This document shows, one piece after another, positions 34,105 to 40,902 of a stretch of DNA of 40,902 nt. The position numbers were made by a program, and so were the translations under genes. This stretch comes from Gammaproteobacteria bacterium (GTDB lineage: Bacteria > Pseudomonadota > Gammaproteobacteria > Pseudomonadales > Azotimanducaceae). Within the stretch, counting starts at the first letter, position 1. Each line of letters begins with the position of its first letter. The stretch covers positions 1 through 40,902 of the forward strand of contig PAFU01000033.1 in assembly GCA_002704225.1 (NCBI GenBank). Reading direction: 5' to 3'. Under the pieces are notes generated by a model, which was not told where the DNA came from, ran no database searches, and was given only the letters and a program-made list of their open reading frames with translations.

Positions 34105-34142
34105 CATTGTCGTACTTTTTTCTCTAGGCACTGCCGACAATG
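34105..34142. promoter_or_regulatory. Inverted repeat in the LLM/MATE divergent gap
   Basis: The 8-bp arms CATTGTCG (34105-34112) and CGACAATG (34135-34142) are exact reverse complements, 22 bases apart. ACAATGGGCG at 34086-34095 is a further related half-site. The 201-bp gap serves two divergent genes (LLM minus, MATE plus), so a shared operator is a fair guess. No regulator is adjacent. Confidence 0.4.
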
Positions 34143-34227
34143 GCGCTACACTGGAGGGCTGCTTGCTACGAGGGTGAAAGCCTGGTGAGTCGAGCGGAGT
34201 AACGCCAATATCGAGTAACCGCATACC

Positions 34228-35631
34228 GTGAGCAATGCCGACCAAAAAATAGATCAAGACGCGAGCCAGCAAACTGCTGCGTCCTTGGGCGATGCGGCTG
34301 CGCGCCCGTCTATTTGGGAATTGGCTCTGCCCAGTATTTTAGGCAACTTGAGTTACACCATTGTGGGCATGGTGCAAACCAAATTTGTGGGCGAGTTAGG
34401 TCCTCAAGCGCTGGCCGCTGTGGGCGCCGGGCAACGTGTCATGTTCGCCATGTTGGCGGTGCTGATGGCGGTGAGTGCGGGCACTACTGCATTGGTGGCC
34501 CGGGCTTGGGGCGCTGGCGACTATCAAGAGGCTAGCCGTGTCACCATGGCATCCTTGGTGCTGGGTGGTGGTTTGGCTGCTGTGGTCGCGGTTTTGGGCT
34601 TCGTGTTTGCTGGATCTCTGGCCGGTGTATTCGGGTTAGACGACGAGACCTTGGCCATGGCCACTCGCAATATCCGGTGGCTGTCTTTCTTCAACATCGC
34701 TTTTGCGGGCATGCTGATTCTCAGTGCGGCCCTGCGTGCTTCTGGTGATGCCTGGTCGCCACTGTGGATCGCGGCTGGTATCAATGTGTTGAATCTGCCC
34801 CTGCTTTACGCCTTTATTTTCGGGCGCTGGGGCATGCCGGAAATGGGTGTTGCCGGAGCCGCGGTCGCTGCAGGCATCGCGTTCTCGCTTGGCACCTTGG
34901 TGCTGATGACGCTGTGGGTGCGGCAAAAGTTTCGGGTGCGACACGTCACTGGCGGCTGGTGGCGCCGAGCGAGACTGCGGCAGCTTGTGGATATCGGTTA
35001 TCCGGCAGCCCTAGAGCAGGGCGTATTTCAGTTGGGTTTCTTTATTTTTCTGATCGTGATCGGCAACAGCTACGGCACCGAAGCGTTCGCTGCCTACAAC
35101 ATTGGCGTGAATATATTAGCGGTTTGCATGACCGTTGGTTTTGGCTTCTCGATCGCGGGATCTACCCTGGTCGGCCAGCACTTAGGGGCCAAGGACTTTG
35201 CTGGTGCGGCGCGCAGCGGCTGGCGCTCCATGTGGCTCGCCATCGTTTCCATGGGATGCATTGGCGTTGGTGTGATGTTCTATGCTGAAGCCTTGGCCGA
35301 ATACTTTATTGGTACCGGTGCCCTAACCATTGAGTACACCGTGCAGTTTATTTACGTCTTAGGGGCCATGATGCCCTTGTTGGCGGTGGAGTTTGCCATT
35401 GGCGGCGCGTTGCGCGGTGCGGGTGACACACGATTTCCGTTAATCACGACGATTCTTGGGCTGCTGGTGATGCGCTGCGGTTTGGCGGCGATTGCCGCAT
35501 ACCTTGGCCTACCTGTGATCTGGGTTTACGCAGCGTTGATTGGCGACTACGTACTGAAAGGCGTGATGTTGATCTGGCGTTTCCGACAGGGGCGCTGGAA
35601 AACGATTATTCCTGAGAATCCAACCTATTGA
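34228..35631 (+). CDS. MATE family efflux transporter
   Basis: A 467-residue, twelve-helix inner-membrane protein. Typical MATE blocks are WELALPSILGNLSYTIVGMVQTKFVGELGPQALAAVGAGQ, MAVSAGTTALVARAWGAGD, GAALRGAGDTRFP-like (GGALRGAGDTRFPL), and the repeat of the two six-helix lobes. GTG 34228 is used as the start; no clear Shine-Dalgarno is present, so a nearby start is possible. Such pumps export drugs or metabolites in exchange for sodium or protons. Its 3' end overlaps the stop of the convergent fusion gene by 26 bp, so the two transcripts may form an antisense pair. Confidence 0.92.
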   Translation: MSNADQKIDQDASQQTAASLGDAAARPSIWELALPSILGNLSYTIVGMVQTKFVGELGPQALAAVGAGQRVMFAMLAVLMAVSAGTTALVARAWGAGDYQEASRVTMASLVLGGGLAAVVAVLGFVFAGSLAGVFGLDDETLAMATRNIRWLSFFNIAFAGMLILSAALRASGDAWSPLWIAAGINVLNLPLLYAFIFGRWGMPEMGVAGAAVAAGIAFSLGTLVLMTLWVRQKFRVRHVTGGWWRRARLRQLVDIGYPAALEQGVFQLGFFIFLIVIGNSYGTEAFAAYNIGVNILAVCMTVGFGFSIAGSTLVGQHLGAKDFAGAARSGWRSMWLAIVSMGCIGVGVMFYAEALAEYFIGTGALTIEYTVQFIYVLGAMMPLLAVEFAIGGALRGAGDTRFPLITTILGLLVMRCGLAAIAAYLGLPVIWVYAALIGDYVLKGVMLIWRFRQGRWKTIIPENPTY

Positions 35632-36694
35632 TGTCGCGTTCTGCGCGTATCTGGGAAGAAGACAAATCGTTGCGGTAGACCGATTCGGGCACGCTGTGAC
35701 ACATCTCGCGCAGGGCATCAGGAAGCTCGATGTCTTCGAGTGTCACGAAGCCGTTGTTGTTGGTTCGGCCTAAAACCAGAAACTCAATATGCAACGTCTG
35801 CAGGCGTTGAATCGCCGCGTCGCGTTCTTGCACGCTGTGATGATAAAACCGTGTCTCGCCAATGCGCTCCATGGTGTCGGTACCCAAGACAAAGGTTGTG
35901 CTCGGAAACAGCTCAGCCTTAGCGGAAAATGTCGCCTGATTGGTTAGCCATACATCCCGACCGGTAAGAGCTGCCAAGCGTTCCTGTACCGATAAGTAAT
36001 CGAGATCGGGTTTGTCTGCGTTGCGTAACGTCAGCTCGAAGGCTCCCCGTCTACCGGTGATTTGCTCAGCAACCGCCATCATCTGGTGGTGACCTTCGTG
36101 GGCTGGGTTGAACGAACCTGGCAACAACAGCAGCCCGTCGTGCTCGCCACTGCACCATCGGTAGGGCGCGTCGTTCAACAGAGGTTGCCATGCGCTTGCT
36201 GCGCGCAGCGATTGGGTTTGCAGGTCCTTTTGCGGCTGGTCAAGCAGTGCACTGGCCAGGCTAACCAGCATGCCGGCAACCAAGGTCTGCTCCTGCTCGG
36301 CTCGCTCAGATTGAGCATCCAGTTCGAGATAAAAGGCATGGGTAGCCAGAGCGGTTTGAATCGCCCAATGGGCTCGAGTTTGTCCCCGCTTGGTTCGGTC
36401 GGTTACTAAGCTGGCGGTGCAGCCAAGGCCGAAGTGGTCCTTGCCACCAAGGGCCCGAGCGCGTTGGTAGGCTGCCATGGCTAACGCCCGAGCTGTTGTC
36501 GTCGAAGATGCTTGCTCCGGTGCTTGGCCCAGCAGGTCGGCCAATGCTTGGTTGGCGTAGGGGATGCTGGCATCCAGCACCGTTCGAGAGGCACCGGGTA
36601 CGGCCAACAGTTCGGCCAGTAGCGATGCACCGCCACCGGTGACGTGGAATACCCCGCGCCAAGGTGAGTCGTGCAGTGCCTGAATAATACTCAT
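35606..36694 (-). CDS. CinA-like / nucleotidyltransferase (NMNAT-like) fusion protein
   Basis: A 362-residue protein of two parts. Residues 1-155 resemble the CinA C-terminal (PncC nicotinamide-nucleotide deamidase) fold: FHVTGGGASLLAELLAVPGASRTVL, SIPYANQAL, and GLGCTASLVTD where PncC has its glycine-rich strand; the usual ES-C/T-GG motif is replaced by HVTGGG. Residues 190-355 are a nucleotidyltransferase domain with GSFNPAHEGH (193-202, the HxGH motif) and SSSQIR (345-350, like ISSTxxR). Related two-part proteins exist in plants as I recall. A role in NAD-pyridine nucleotide metabolism is inferred, not shown. The gene begins three bases after the hydrolase stop, so it is the second gene of that transcript. 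Confidence 0.83.
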   Translation of the reverse strand: MSIIQALHDSPWRGVFHVTGGGASLLAELLAVPGASRTVLDASIPYANQALADLLGQAPEQASSTTTARALAMAAYQRARALGGKDHFGLGCTASLVTDRTKRGQTRAHWAIQTALATHAFYLELDAQSERAEQEQTLVAGMLVSLASALLDQPQKDLQTQSLRAASAWQPLLNDAPYRWCSGEHDGLLLLPGSFNPAHEGHHQMMAVAEQITGRRGAFELTLRNADKPDLDYLSVQERLAALTGRDVWLTNQATFSAKAELFPSTTFVLGTDTMERIGETRFYHHSVQERDAAIQRLQTLHIEFLVLGRTNNNGFVTLEDIELPDALREMCHSVPESVYRNDLSSSQIRAERDINRLDSQE

Positions 36695-36697
36695 GGG

Positions 36698-37585
36698 CTA
36701 AGCGGGGGCGTTTAAGAACGTCTTGACGCGTGCAACGAATCCGTCGAGTTGATCGTGATGAACCCAATGTCCAGCGTCCGCAAAAGCTTCGACTTCCAAG
36801 GGGCAGTTGAAGCTTTTCGTGCGACCGTCGGCGATGGGGTCGGAGGCCCAAGATTCCAGTCCTCTGACCAGTAAGGTTGGACAGGTAATGTCGCCGTAAA
36901 GCGTTGCCATATCGCTGAAGGGTATGCCGATGGGCGAGAAGTTGCGGACATAGTTGTCGAACTTCCAACTGAAGGTGCCGTCTTCGTTCTGGTTGCTGCC
37001 GTGAATGGTGAGATGGCGAGCCTGGGCTTCCGACAGATGCGGATTCTCGGTTTGCATGCGCTGGAAGGCTTCCTCCAGTGAGGGGTAGCGTTTAACCAGA
37101 CGCCCTGAGGATTTACGCACATCATTCATCCACCCGTGCAGGCGTTCGCTCATGGTCTGATCCATTCGCTCCTTGATCATGGATGGTGGTGGCCCCATAC
37201 CCTCTATAGCGACGAGTTTGTTCACTCGATCAGGGTGTAAGGCCGTGTAGAGCAGAGATATAGAGCCACCCAAGGAGTGCCCAATCACAGTGACCGGCGA
37301 CATCTGTTTCTGCTGCAGCAGTTGGGCGATGTCATAGACGTAGTCGATCTGATTATAGCTGCCGCCCAGCATCCACTCGCTGTCTCCGTGGCCTCGCAGA
37401 TCTGGCGCGATGATGTGGTAGTCGTGCCGAAAATGCTCGGCCACCCAGTCCCAGTTGCGGCAATGGTCACGGCCACCGTGAATCAGAATCATGGGGGGCG
37501 CGTCGGGATTTCCCCAGTCGGTGTAATGCAGGCGCATGCGCTGTGAGAAGTAGGTGTGGGAGGTTGGGCCCAGAGTAGCGGTCAT
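36698..37585 (-). CDS. Alpha/beta-hydrolase
   Basis: A 295-residue protein of the alpha/beta-hydrolase fold. MILIHGGRDHCRNWDW holds the oxyanion region, VIGHSLGGSISLLY the nucleophile Ser in GxSxG, and DAGHWVHHDQLDGF the catalytic His. The cap region carries VEGMGPPPSMIKERM-type text (AIEGMGPPPS), common among haloalkane-dehalogenase/epoxide-hydrolase-like and MhpC-like enzymes. Substrate unknown. AGGA lies ten bases before ATG 37585. It is directly followed by the CinA-like fusion gene (three bases), and a TATAAT sits upstream. Confidence 0.9.
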   Translation of the reverse strand: MTATLGPTSHTYFSQRMRLHYTDWGNPDAPPMILIHGGRDHCRNWDWVAEHFRHDYHIIAPDLRGHGDSEWMLGGSYNQIDYVYDIAQLLQQKQMSPVTVIGHSLGGSISLLYTALHPDRVNKLVAIEGMGPPPSMIKERMDQTMSERLHGWMNDVRKSSGRLVKRYPSLEEAFQRMQTENPHLSEAQARHLTIHGSNQNEDGTFSWKFDNYVRNFSPIGIPFSDMATLYGDITCPTLLVRGLESWASDPIADGRTKSFNCPLEVEAFADAGHWVHHDQLDGFVARVKTFLNAPA

Positions 37586-37626
37586 AATGAGAGTCCTGAA
37601 TAACGGAACGGATTACTGTGGAGCCG

Positions 37627-37632
37627 ATTATA
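37627..37632 (-). promoter_or_regulatory. Candidate -10 box for the hydrolase-fusion operon
   Basis: On the minus strand GATTTATAATC contains a perfect TATAAT, about 42 bases upstream of the hydrolase ATG. I see no good -35 hexamer at the right spacing, so activator-assisted initiation or a false hit are both possible. The decamer TTTATAATCG also occurs at the Lin0512 promoter candidate. Confidence 0.4.
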
Positions 37633-37657
37633 AATCACCGTCCAGATTTGAGCGCGG

Positions 37658-38917
37658 CTATTTGTGCGCGTTTGCTTGCCGAAATGTGAATTGAGCAATA
37701 ACGGCTTCGATGACAAAGCCGAGGATCAAAATCAAGGTGGCATTGACAGGGCTGAGCCATCCAAGGGAAAAGCACACATGAGCGCAGGCATAGATGCCGC
37801 CGACGCGCAAAATACTGCCATAGGCCATGCCGCCAGTGCGCCGCATCATCATCAGGTGAGCATGAAAATAGTTTCGGTAAATGATGATTGCTGGCATCAG
37901 ACACATGATCAAAGTGGCATCCCGGGCGATCGAAATCAGTTCAGCCGGCAGGCCCATGACCGTCCCCCATACCCATTGATAAAGTGGCGTTAGCGAGTAA
38001 ATCAACATGATCGCTGTAATGCCGGCGCAGATAATCGTCATAAAGCGACGTTTGCTGGGCAAGTCATCAAAACCAAAGCTGATGAAAAAATGCCGGAACT
38101 GATTGGCGGCCTGTTGAAAGATCATGCTGAAGTCAAAGGCGACGCGTAGCGCTGCGATGGTGGCGATGCCATCGGGCGTTCGAGCGACAAAGGCGAATAA
38201 AATGGGCCGACTCAAGGCAAACATCACGCCAGTGGTCGATACGGGAATGAAGAAGTTCAGCAGCTCCCGGTAGGTGACGCCCTCGTGTTCGGGTTTTGCT
38301 GGGGCTCGATACAGGCGGTAGCGCGCGAACAGCAGCAATGCCAGCATGACGACAACGCCCAAGGCTTCGGAACCAACCACCACATATGCCGGCTTGATGG
38401 CCAGGGCCAAGCCCGTCAATAAGGCAGCTATCACTACGCCCAAATAGGTGAAGTTGATCAGAGTCATCCAGCCGGTAAGTTTGGCCTGAACAAGCAAGCC
38501 GGAAAAGTAGTGGCGCTGGCCGTTCAAGAGAATCATGGGACACAGCAACACAAGGTATTCGCCGACGCGAGCGGTGAGTGCTGCGTCGATGCTGAAAATA
38601 TGTGAGATCAGGCTCATACCGGAGTCTGTTCCGGCGATGATGGCCAGGGGTAGCATAATGAGCGTGCTTGCGATGACCACGAAACGCCAGGATCGACGTG
38701 TTGCCACCGGGCTGCGCGCATACACATTGGCAAGCTGTGCGATAAATTGAAGCGAAGCGTTAAAAAAACTGAAGACACCATAGGACAGGGCGAGCACTGC
38801 AAGCTCGGTGACCGCATCGGGGTACTTTGCAAGGGTGGCATTTTGAAACTGTATAGACAGCACCATGCCCACCCCAATAAGGGCGAGTGGCCAATAAAAG
38901 CGCCAATAGGTGAGCAC
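37658..38917 (-). CDS. MOP-superfamily polytopic membrane protein, possibly ANKH/MATE-like
   Basis: A 419-residue protein with about twelve hydrophobic helices and almost no large soluble part. It has a repeat-like layout with FWPLALIGVGMV in the first helix, ELLNFFIPVSTTGVMFALSRPILFAFVAR opening the second half, and YRNYFHAHLMMMRRTGGMAYGSILRVGGIYA near the end. The order and the second-half opening recall MOP-superfamily exporters (MATE, Wzx-like flippases) and, weakly, animal ANKH proteins. The cargo (a lipid-linked sugar, citrate/phosphate or another anion) is not readable. It sits between YceI (19 bases upstream) and the hydrolase. Confidence in the fold is good, in the subfamily low. Confidence 0.68.
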   Translation of the reverse strand: MLTYWRFYWPLALIGVGMVLSIQFQNATLAKYPDAVTELAVLALSYGVFSFFNASLQFIAQLANVYARSPVATRRSWRFVVIASTLIMLPLAIIAGTDSGMSLISHIFSIDAALTARVGEYLVLLCPMILLNGQRHYFSGLLVQAKLTGWMTLINFTYLGVVIAALLTGLALAIKPAYVVVGSEALGVVVMLALLLFARYRLYRAPAKPEHEGVTYRELLNFFIPVSTTGVMFALSRPILFAFVARTPDGIATIAALRVAFDFSMIFQQAANQFRHFFISFGFDDLPSKRRFMTIICAGITAIMLIYSLTPLYQWVWGTVMGLPAELISIARDATLIMCLMPAIIIYRNYFHAHLMMMRRTGGMAYGSILRVGGIYACAHVCFSLGWLSPVNATLILILGFVIEAVIAQFTFRQANAHK

Positions 38918-38936
38918 CGGCTGTAAGAGCGATACG

Positions 38937-39527
38937 TTAGCGGGTGAAGGTCAGTGAGAACGTCACCGGTACGCTGTAACCGATGGAAGGCAGGCCTGCT
39001 ATCTCGCGCAGGGCCTCGACGCCAGATTCCAAGCCCAAGGATGACGCCTGAACGATGATTGGAGCAACCGTTGTAATGCTGACGCGGTCCCTGTCCATGG
39101 GGACGACGAGGACCTGACCCTCTACTGGTGCGGTTTGTCCAGCCAGACTGAGCTGAGCATCAATGATCAATGTCGTCGGCTCGCTGAGTCTTTCTACCGC
39201 CGACAGATCAAGACGGGTGCTTATCTGCGCCTTTGGAAATGATGCGACGTTAAACAACATGGATTGCATTCGCTGGTCGCGTATGTCGATGCCTGTATTA
39301 ACGCTGGTTAAGTCGATAACCAACTCAGCTGCTCCGTCCTTGGTTATTGCACCGGATAGCTCGCTAAACGTATGGGTTTCGGCGATGTGAGTGGCCTTGG
39401 TTGAAACGAAATTTAGCTGCGATGCCTCGTTGACAAGAATCCAGTCCGCTCGGACGGATACAGCTGTCATCAGCAGGCTCAGGCAAAGCATGAAGCGTGT
39501 GGTTGGTCGTGGAATGACGTCAAACAT
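38937..39527 (-). CDS. YceI family periplasmic protein
   Basis: A 196-residue protein. ATG 39527 has CAGGA seven bases upstream; the open frame runs further to 39818, but that part overlaps the dehydrogenase gene. A signal peptide ends near SVRA-DW (residue 28). The mature part begins DWILVNEASQLNFVSTKATHIAETHTFSELSG, the usual YceI lipocalin-like opening, and has IDLTSVNTGIDIRDQRM and AQLSLAGQTAPVEG. YceI proteins bind isoprenoid-like or other hydrophobic ligands in the periplasm. It is 17 bases downstream of the acyl-CoA dehydrogenase and 19 upstream of the MOP gene, so all are likely co-transcribed. Confidence 0.9.
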   Translation of the reverse strand: MFDVIPRPTTRFMLCLSLLMTAVSVRADWILVNEASQLNFVSTKATHIAETHTFSELSGAITKDGAAELVIDLTSVNTGIDIRDQRMQSMLFNVASFPKAQISTRLDLSAVERLSEPTTLIIDAQLSLAGQTAPVEGQVLVVPMDRDRVSITTVAPIIVQASSLGLESGVEALREIAGLPSIGYSVPVTFSLTFTR

Positions 39528-39544
39528 AAGTTTTTCCTGCACCC

Positions 39545-40699
39545 TTACAGCGTGCGACTGATCAGTTCTTTCATGATTTCGTTGGTACCACCGTAGATAG
39601 TTTGCACTCGTGCATCGCGGTACATACGAGAGATGGGGTACTCGTCCATGTAACCCGCGCCGCCGTGCAGCTGCAGACAGATCTCGATGATTTGGTTCTG
39701 TTTGTCGGTGGTCCAATACTTGGCCATGGATGCGGTGGAGGCGTCGAGCTCCCCGGCCATGTGTTTGACCAAGCATTGGTCGACAAAAGTGCGTGCGATC
39801 AGTGCTTCGGTTTTGCATTCAGCCAATTTGAACTTGGTGTTTTGAAAATCCAGAACGCGCTGCCCGAAAGCTCTGCGTTCTTTTACAAAGTCTATGGTCA
39901 GCGAGATTGCGCGTTCCATTTCCACCACCGCCGCTTGCGCAATGTTAAGGCGCTCTTGAGGCAGCTGCTGCATCAATTGCACAAATCCCTTGCCCTCTTC
40001 GCCCAGCAAATTTTCGGCAGGTACGCGACAGTCTTCGAAAAATAGTTCAGATGTGTCTGCGGCTGCCTGGCCAAGTTTTTTCAGATTGCGGCCCTTGGTA
40101 AATCCTTCCGTACCGGCTTCCACCACGATCAAACTGATGCCCTTGGCGCCTTGGGAGGGATCCGTTTTGGCGACGACGATTACCAGATCGCAGTGTTGAC
40201 CGTTACTGATGTAAGTCTTCGAGCCATTGATGACGAATTCATCCCCGTCACGGATGGCGGTGGTACGAATACTTTGCAAATCCGAGCCGGTATTGGGCTC
40301 GGTCATGGCGATGGCGCCTACGTGGGTGCCCGCTGCCATGCCCGGCAGCCATCGCTGTTTTTGCTCGTCGTTGCCGTAATGCAGGAAGTAAGGCGCCACG
40401 ATTTGGCTGTGCACCTGAGAGCCAAGGCCCGACGCGCCAGCCCGCAACTGTTCCTCCAAAATGACTGTCTCATGACGGTAGTCGCCCCCTGATCCACCGT
40501 ATTGTGTCGGTATCTCTGCCAGCAAAAAGCCCGCCGCACCGGTTTTGCTCCAGGCCTCACGGTCAACGATGCCATTGGCTTCCCAGGATTCTTGATGGGG
40601 CGCGAGTTCGGTGGTGAAGAATTTCCGCGCTGCATCTCGCAACATGCTCAGTTCATCGTTCATCCAAGGCGATGTGTAATTTTCAAAAAGATCGGTCAT
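39545..40699 (-). CDS. Acyl-CoA dehydrogenase, long-chain (LCAD)-like
   Basis: A 384-residue flavoenzyme. The blocks AIAMTEPNTGSD, INGSKTYISNGQHCDLVIVVAKT, QNTKFKLAECKTEALIARTFVDQCL and LQLHGGAGYMDEYPISRMYRDARVQ follow the ACAD fold. The C-terminal YGGTNEIMKELISR has Gly where MCAD has its catalytic Glu, and Glu249 in PQERL occupies the helix-G place of the base in LCAD and isovaleryl-CoA dehydrogenase. It should oxidise a long or branched acyl-CoA and reduce ETF. It heads the minus-strand YceI/MOP/hydrolase run. Together with CYP153 and the other dehydrogenase it suggests growth on aliphatic substrates. Confidence 0.94.
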   Translation of the reverse strand: MTDLFENYTSPWMNDELSMLRDAARKFFTTELAPHQESWEANGIVDREAWSKTGAAGFLLAEIPTQYGGSGGDYRHETVILEEQLRAGASGLGSQVHSQIVAPYFLHYGNDEQKQRWLPGMAAGTHVGAIAMTEPNTGSDLQSIRTTAIRDGDEFVINGSKTYISNGQHCDLVIVVAKTDPSQGAKGISLIVVEAGTEGFTKGRNLKKLGQAAADTSELFFEDCRVPAENLLGEEGKGFVQLMQQLPQERLNIAQAAVVEMERAISLTIDFVKERRAFGQRVLDFQNTKFKLAECKTEALIARTFVDQCLVKHMAGELDASTASMAKYWTTDKQNQIIEICLQLHGGAGYMDEYPISRMYRDARVQTIYGGTNEIMKELISRTL

Positions 40700-40792
40700 T
40701 GAACTGTCCTGCTGGGCGCTTTGATTTGTGCTTCAGTTTATCGGATTGATGATCGTTTGGGCGACCTATCACCTGCGGAAGCTTGACGTGTT

Positions 40793-40902
40793 TTAGGCGA
40801 ACCCGGCTGCGGCGTAGGGCGCTGAATAGACCTCAATTCTGCCGTCTCGATTGGTGCGGCAAGCCTTCGGGTCCGACGACGAAGCCGTGAGTACGTAGAG
40901 GT
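40793..40902 (-). CDS. Possible C-terminal end of a further minus-strand protein (truncated)
   Basis: From the right edge a minus-strand frame encodes about 35 residues (LYVLTASSSDPKACRTNRDG, then RIEVYSAPYAAAGFA) and stops at TAA 40795-40793. Composition and codon choice look like coding sequence, and the two residues before the edge continue it. It cannot be assigned to a family; the pattern is loosely like the last strands of a beta-propeller. The gene, if real, starts outside the window. The 93-base gap to the dehydrogenase start shows no terminator. Confidence 0.4.
   Translation of the reverse strand, partial: LYVLTASSSDPKACRTNRDGRIEVYSAPYAAAGFA

Noticed and set aside
34027-34272. N-terminal extension of the second LLM gene
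   Set aside because: It would cover the divergent promoter and part of the MATE gene; ATG 34026 has GGAGAG upstream.
1-40902. Transposons, prophage genes, CRISPR arrays, tRNA or rRNA genes
   Set aside because: No transposase, integrase, spaced direct repeats, or cloverleaf or rRNA sequence was recognised by eye; a dedicated RNA search was not possible.

Overview
The window reads as ordinary chromosome of an aerobic, probably marine gammaproteobacterium. The tRNA-modifying pair CmoA/CmoB and a SmrA-type Smr protein point to Gammaproteobacteria. A CYP153 alkane/fatty-acid hydroxylase, two acyl-CoA dehydrogenases, two F420-type luciferase-like oxidoreductases, a phytanoyl-CoA dioxygenase-family protein and a DUF5916 outer-membrane protein recall marine lineages that live on lipids, hydrocarbons and other reduced organics. 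I saw no rRNA, tRNA, insertion sequence, integrase, phage gene or CRISPR array, and base composition looks even throughout.

Layout. 1-5474: the end of a glutathione S-transferase gene, an LLM oxidoreductase, a terminator, CYP153, a second terminator, and the DUF5916 protein. 5483-9450: a Lin0512-family gene divergent from a tight set of homocysteine S-methyltransferase, CurA-like reductase and sodium/solute symporter. 9457-12174 (minus strand): a His-rich DUF3300 protein, a rhomboid protease and an acyltransferase. 12457-13468 (plus): a BI-1/YccA protein, a terminator and a 60-aa membrane protein. 13509-16393 (minus): a CbbQ/NorQ-type AAA+ ATPase with its CbbO/NorD-type VWA partner, divergent from an esterase and a GNAT gene that appears to start at AUU. 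18203-25112: an amino-acid permease (minus); a small unknown protein, a PhyH dioxygenase and SmrA (plus); then a lipoprotein, an acyl-CoA dehydrogenase, a small membrane protein, CmoB and CmoA (minus). 25206-31242: ppk1 converges on ppx, which is the last gene of a lemA / M48-TerB / ppx operon. 31401-34026: a flavin reductase and a nitropropane-dioxygenase-like enzyme face an LLM oxidoreductase. 34228-36694: a MATE pump overlaps tail-to-tail with a CinA-like/nucleotidyltransferase fusion. 36698-40699 (minus): an alpha/beta hydrolase, a MOP-superfamily membrane protein, a YceI protein and an LCAD-like dehydrogenase. The right edge may hold the end of one more minus-strand gene.

How the genes fit together. 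Three themes recur: oxidation of aliphatic substrates (CYP153, the dehydrogenases, LLM and PhyH enzymes), polyphosphate turnover coupled to an envelope-quality-control operon (ppk1, ppx, M48-TerB, LemA), and membrane housekeeping. Start sites were re-chosen from Shine-Dalgarno spacing and family length wherever the longest open frame was implausible. I found no clear defence island or obviously new multi-gene system. The least explained items are the CinA-like/nucleotidyltransferase fusion, the AUU-initiated GNAT gene, the orphan CbbQ/CbbO-type pair, the MOP transporter that may resemble ANKH, and several inverted repeats in front of genes.
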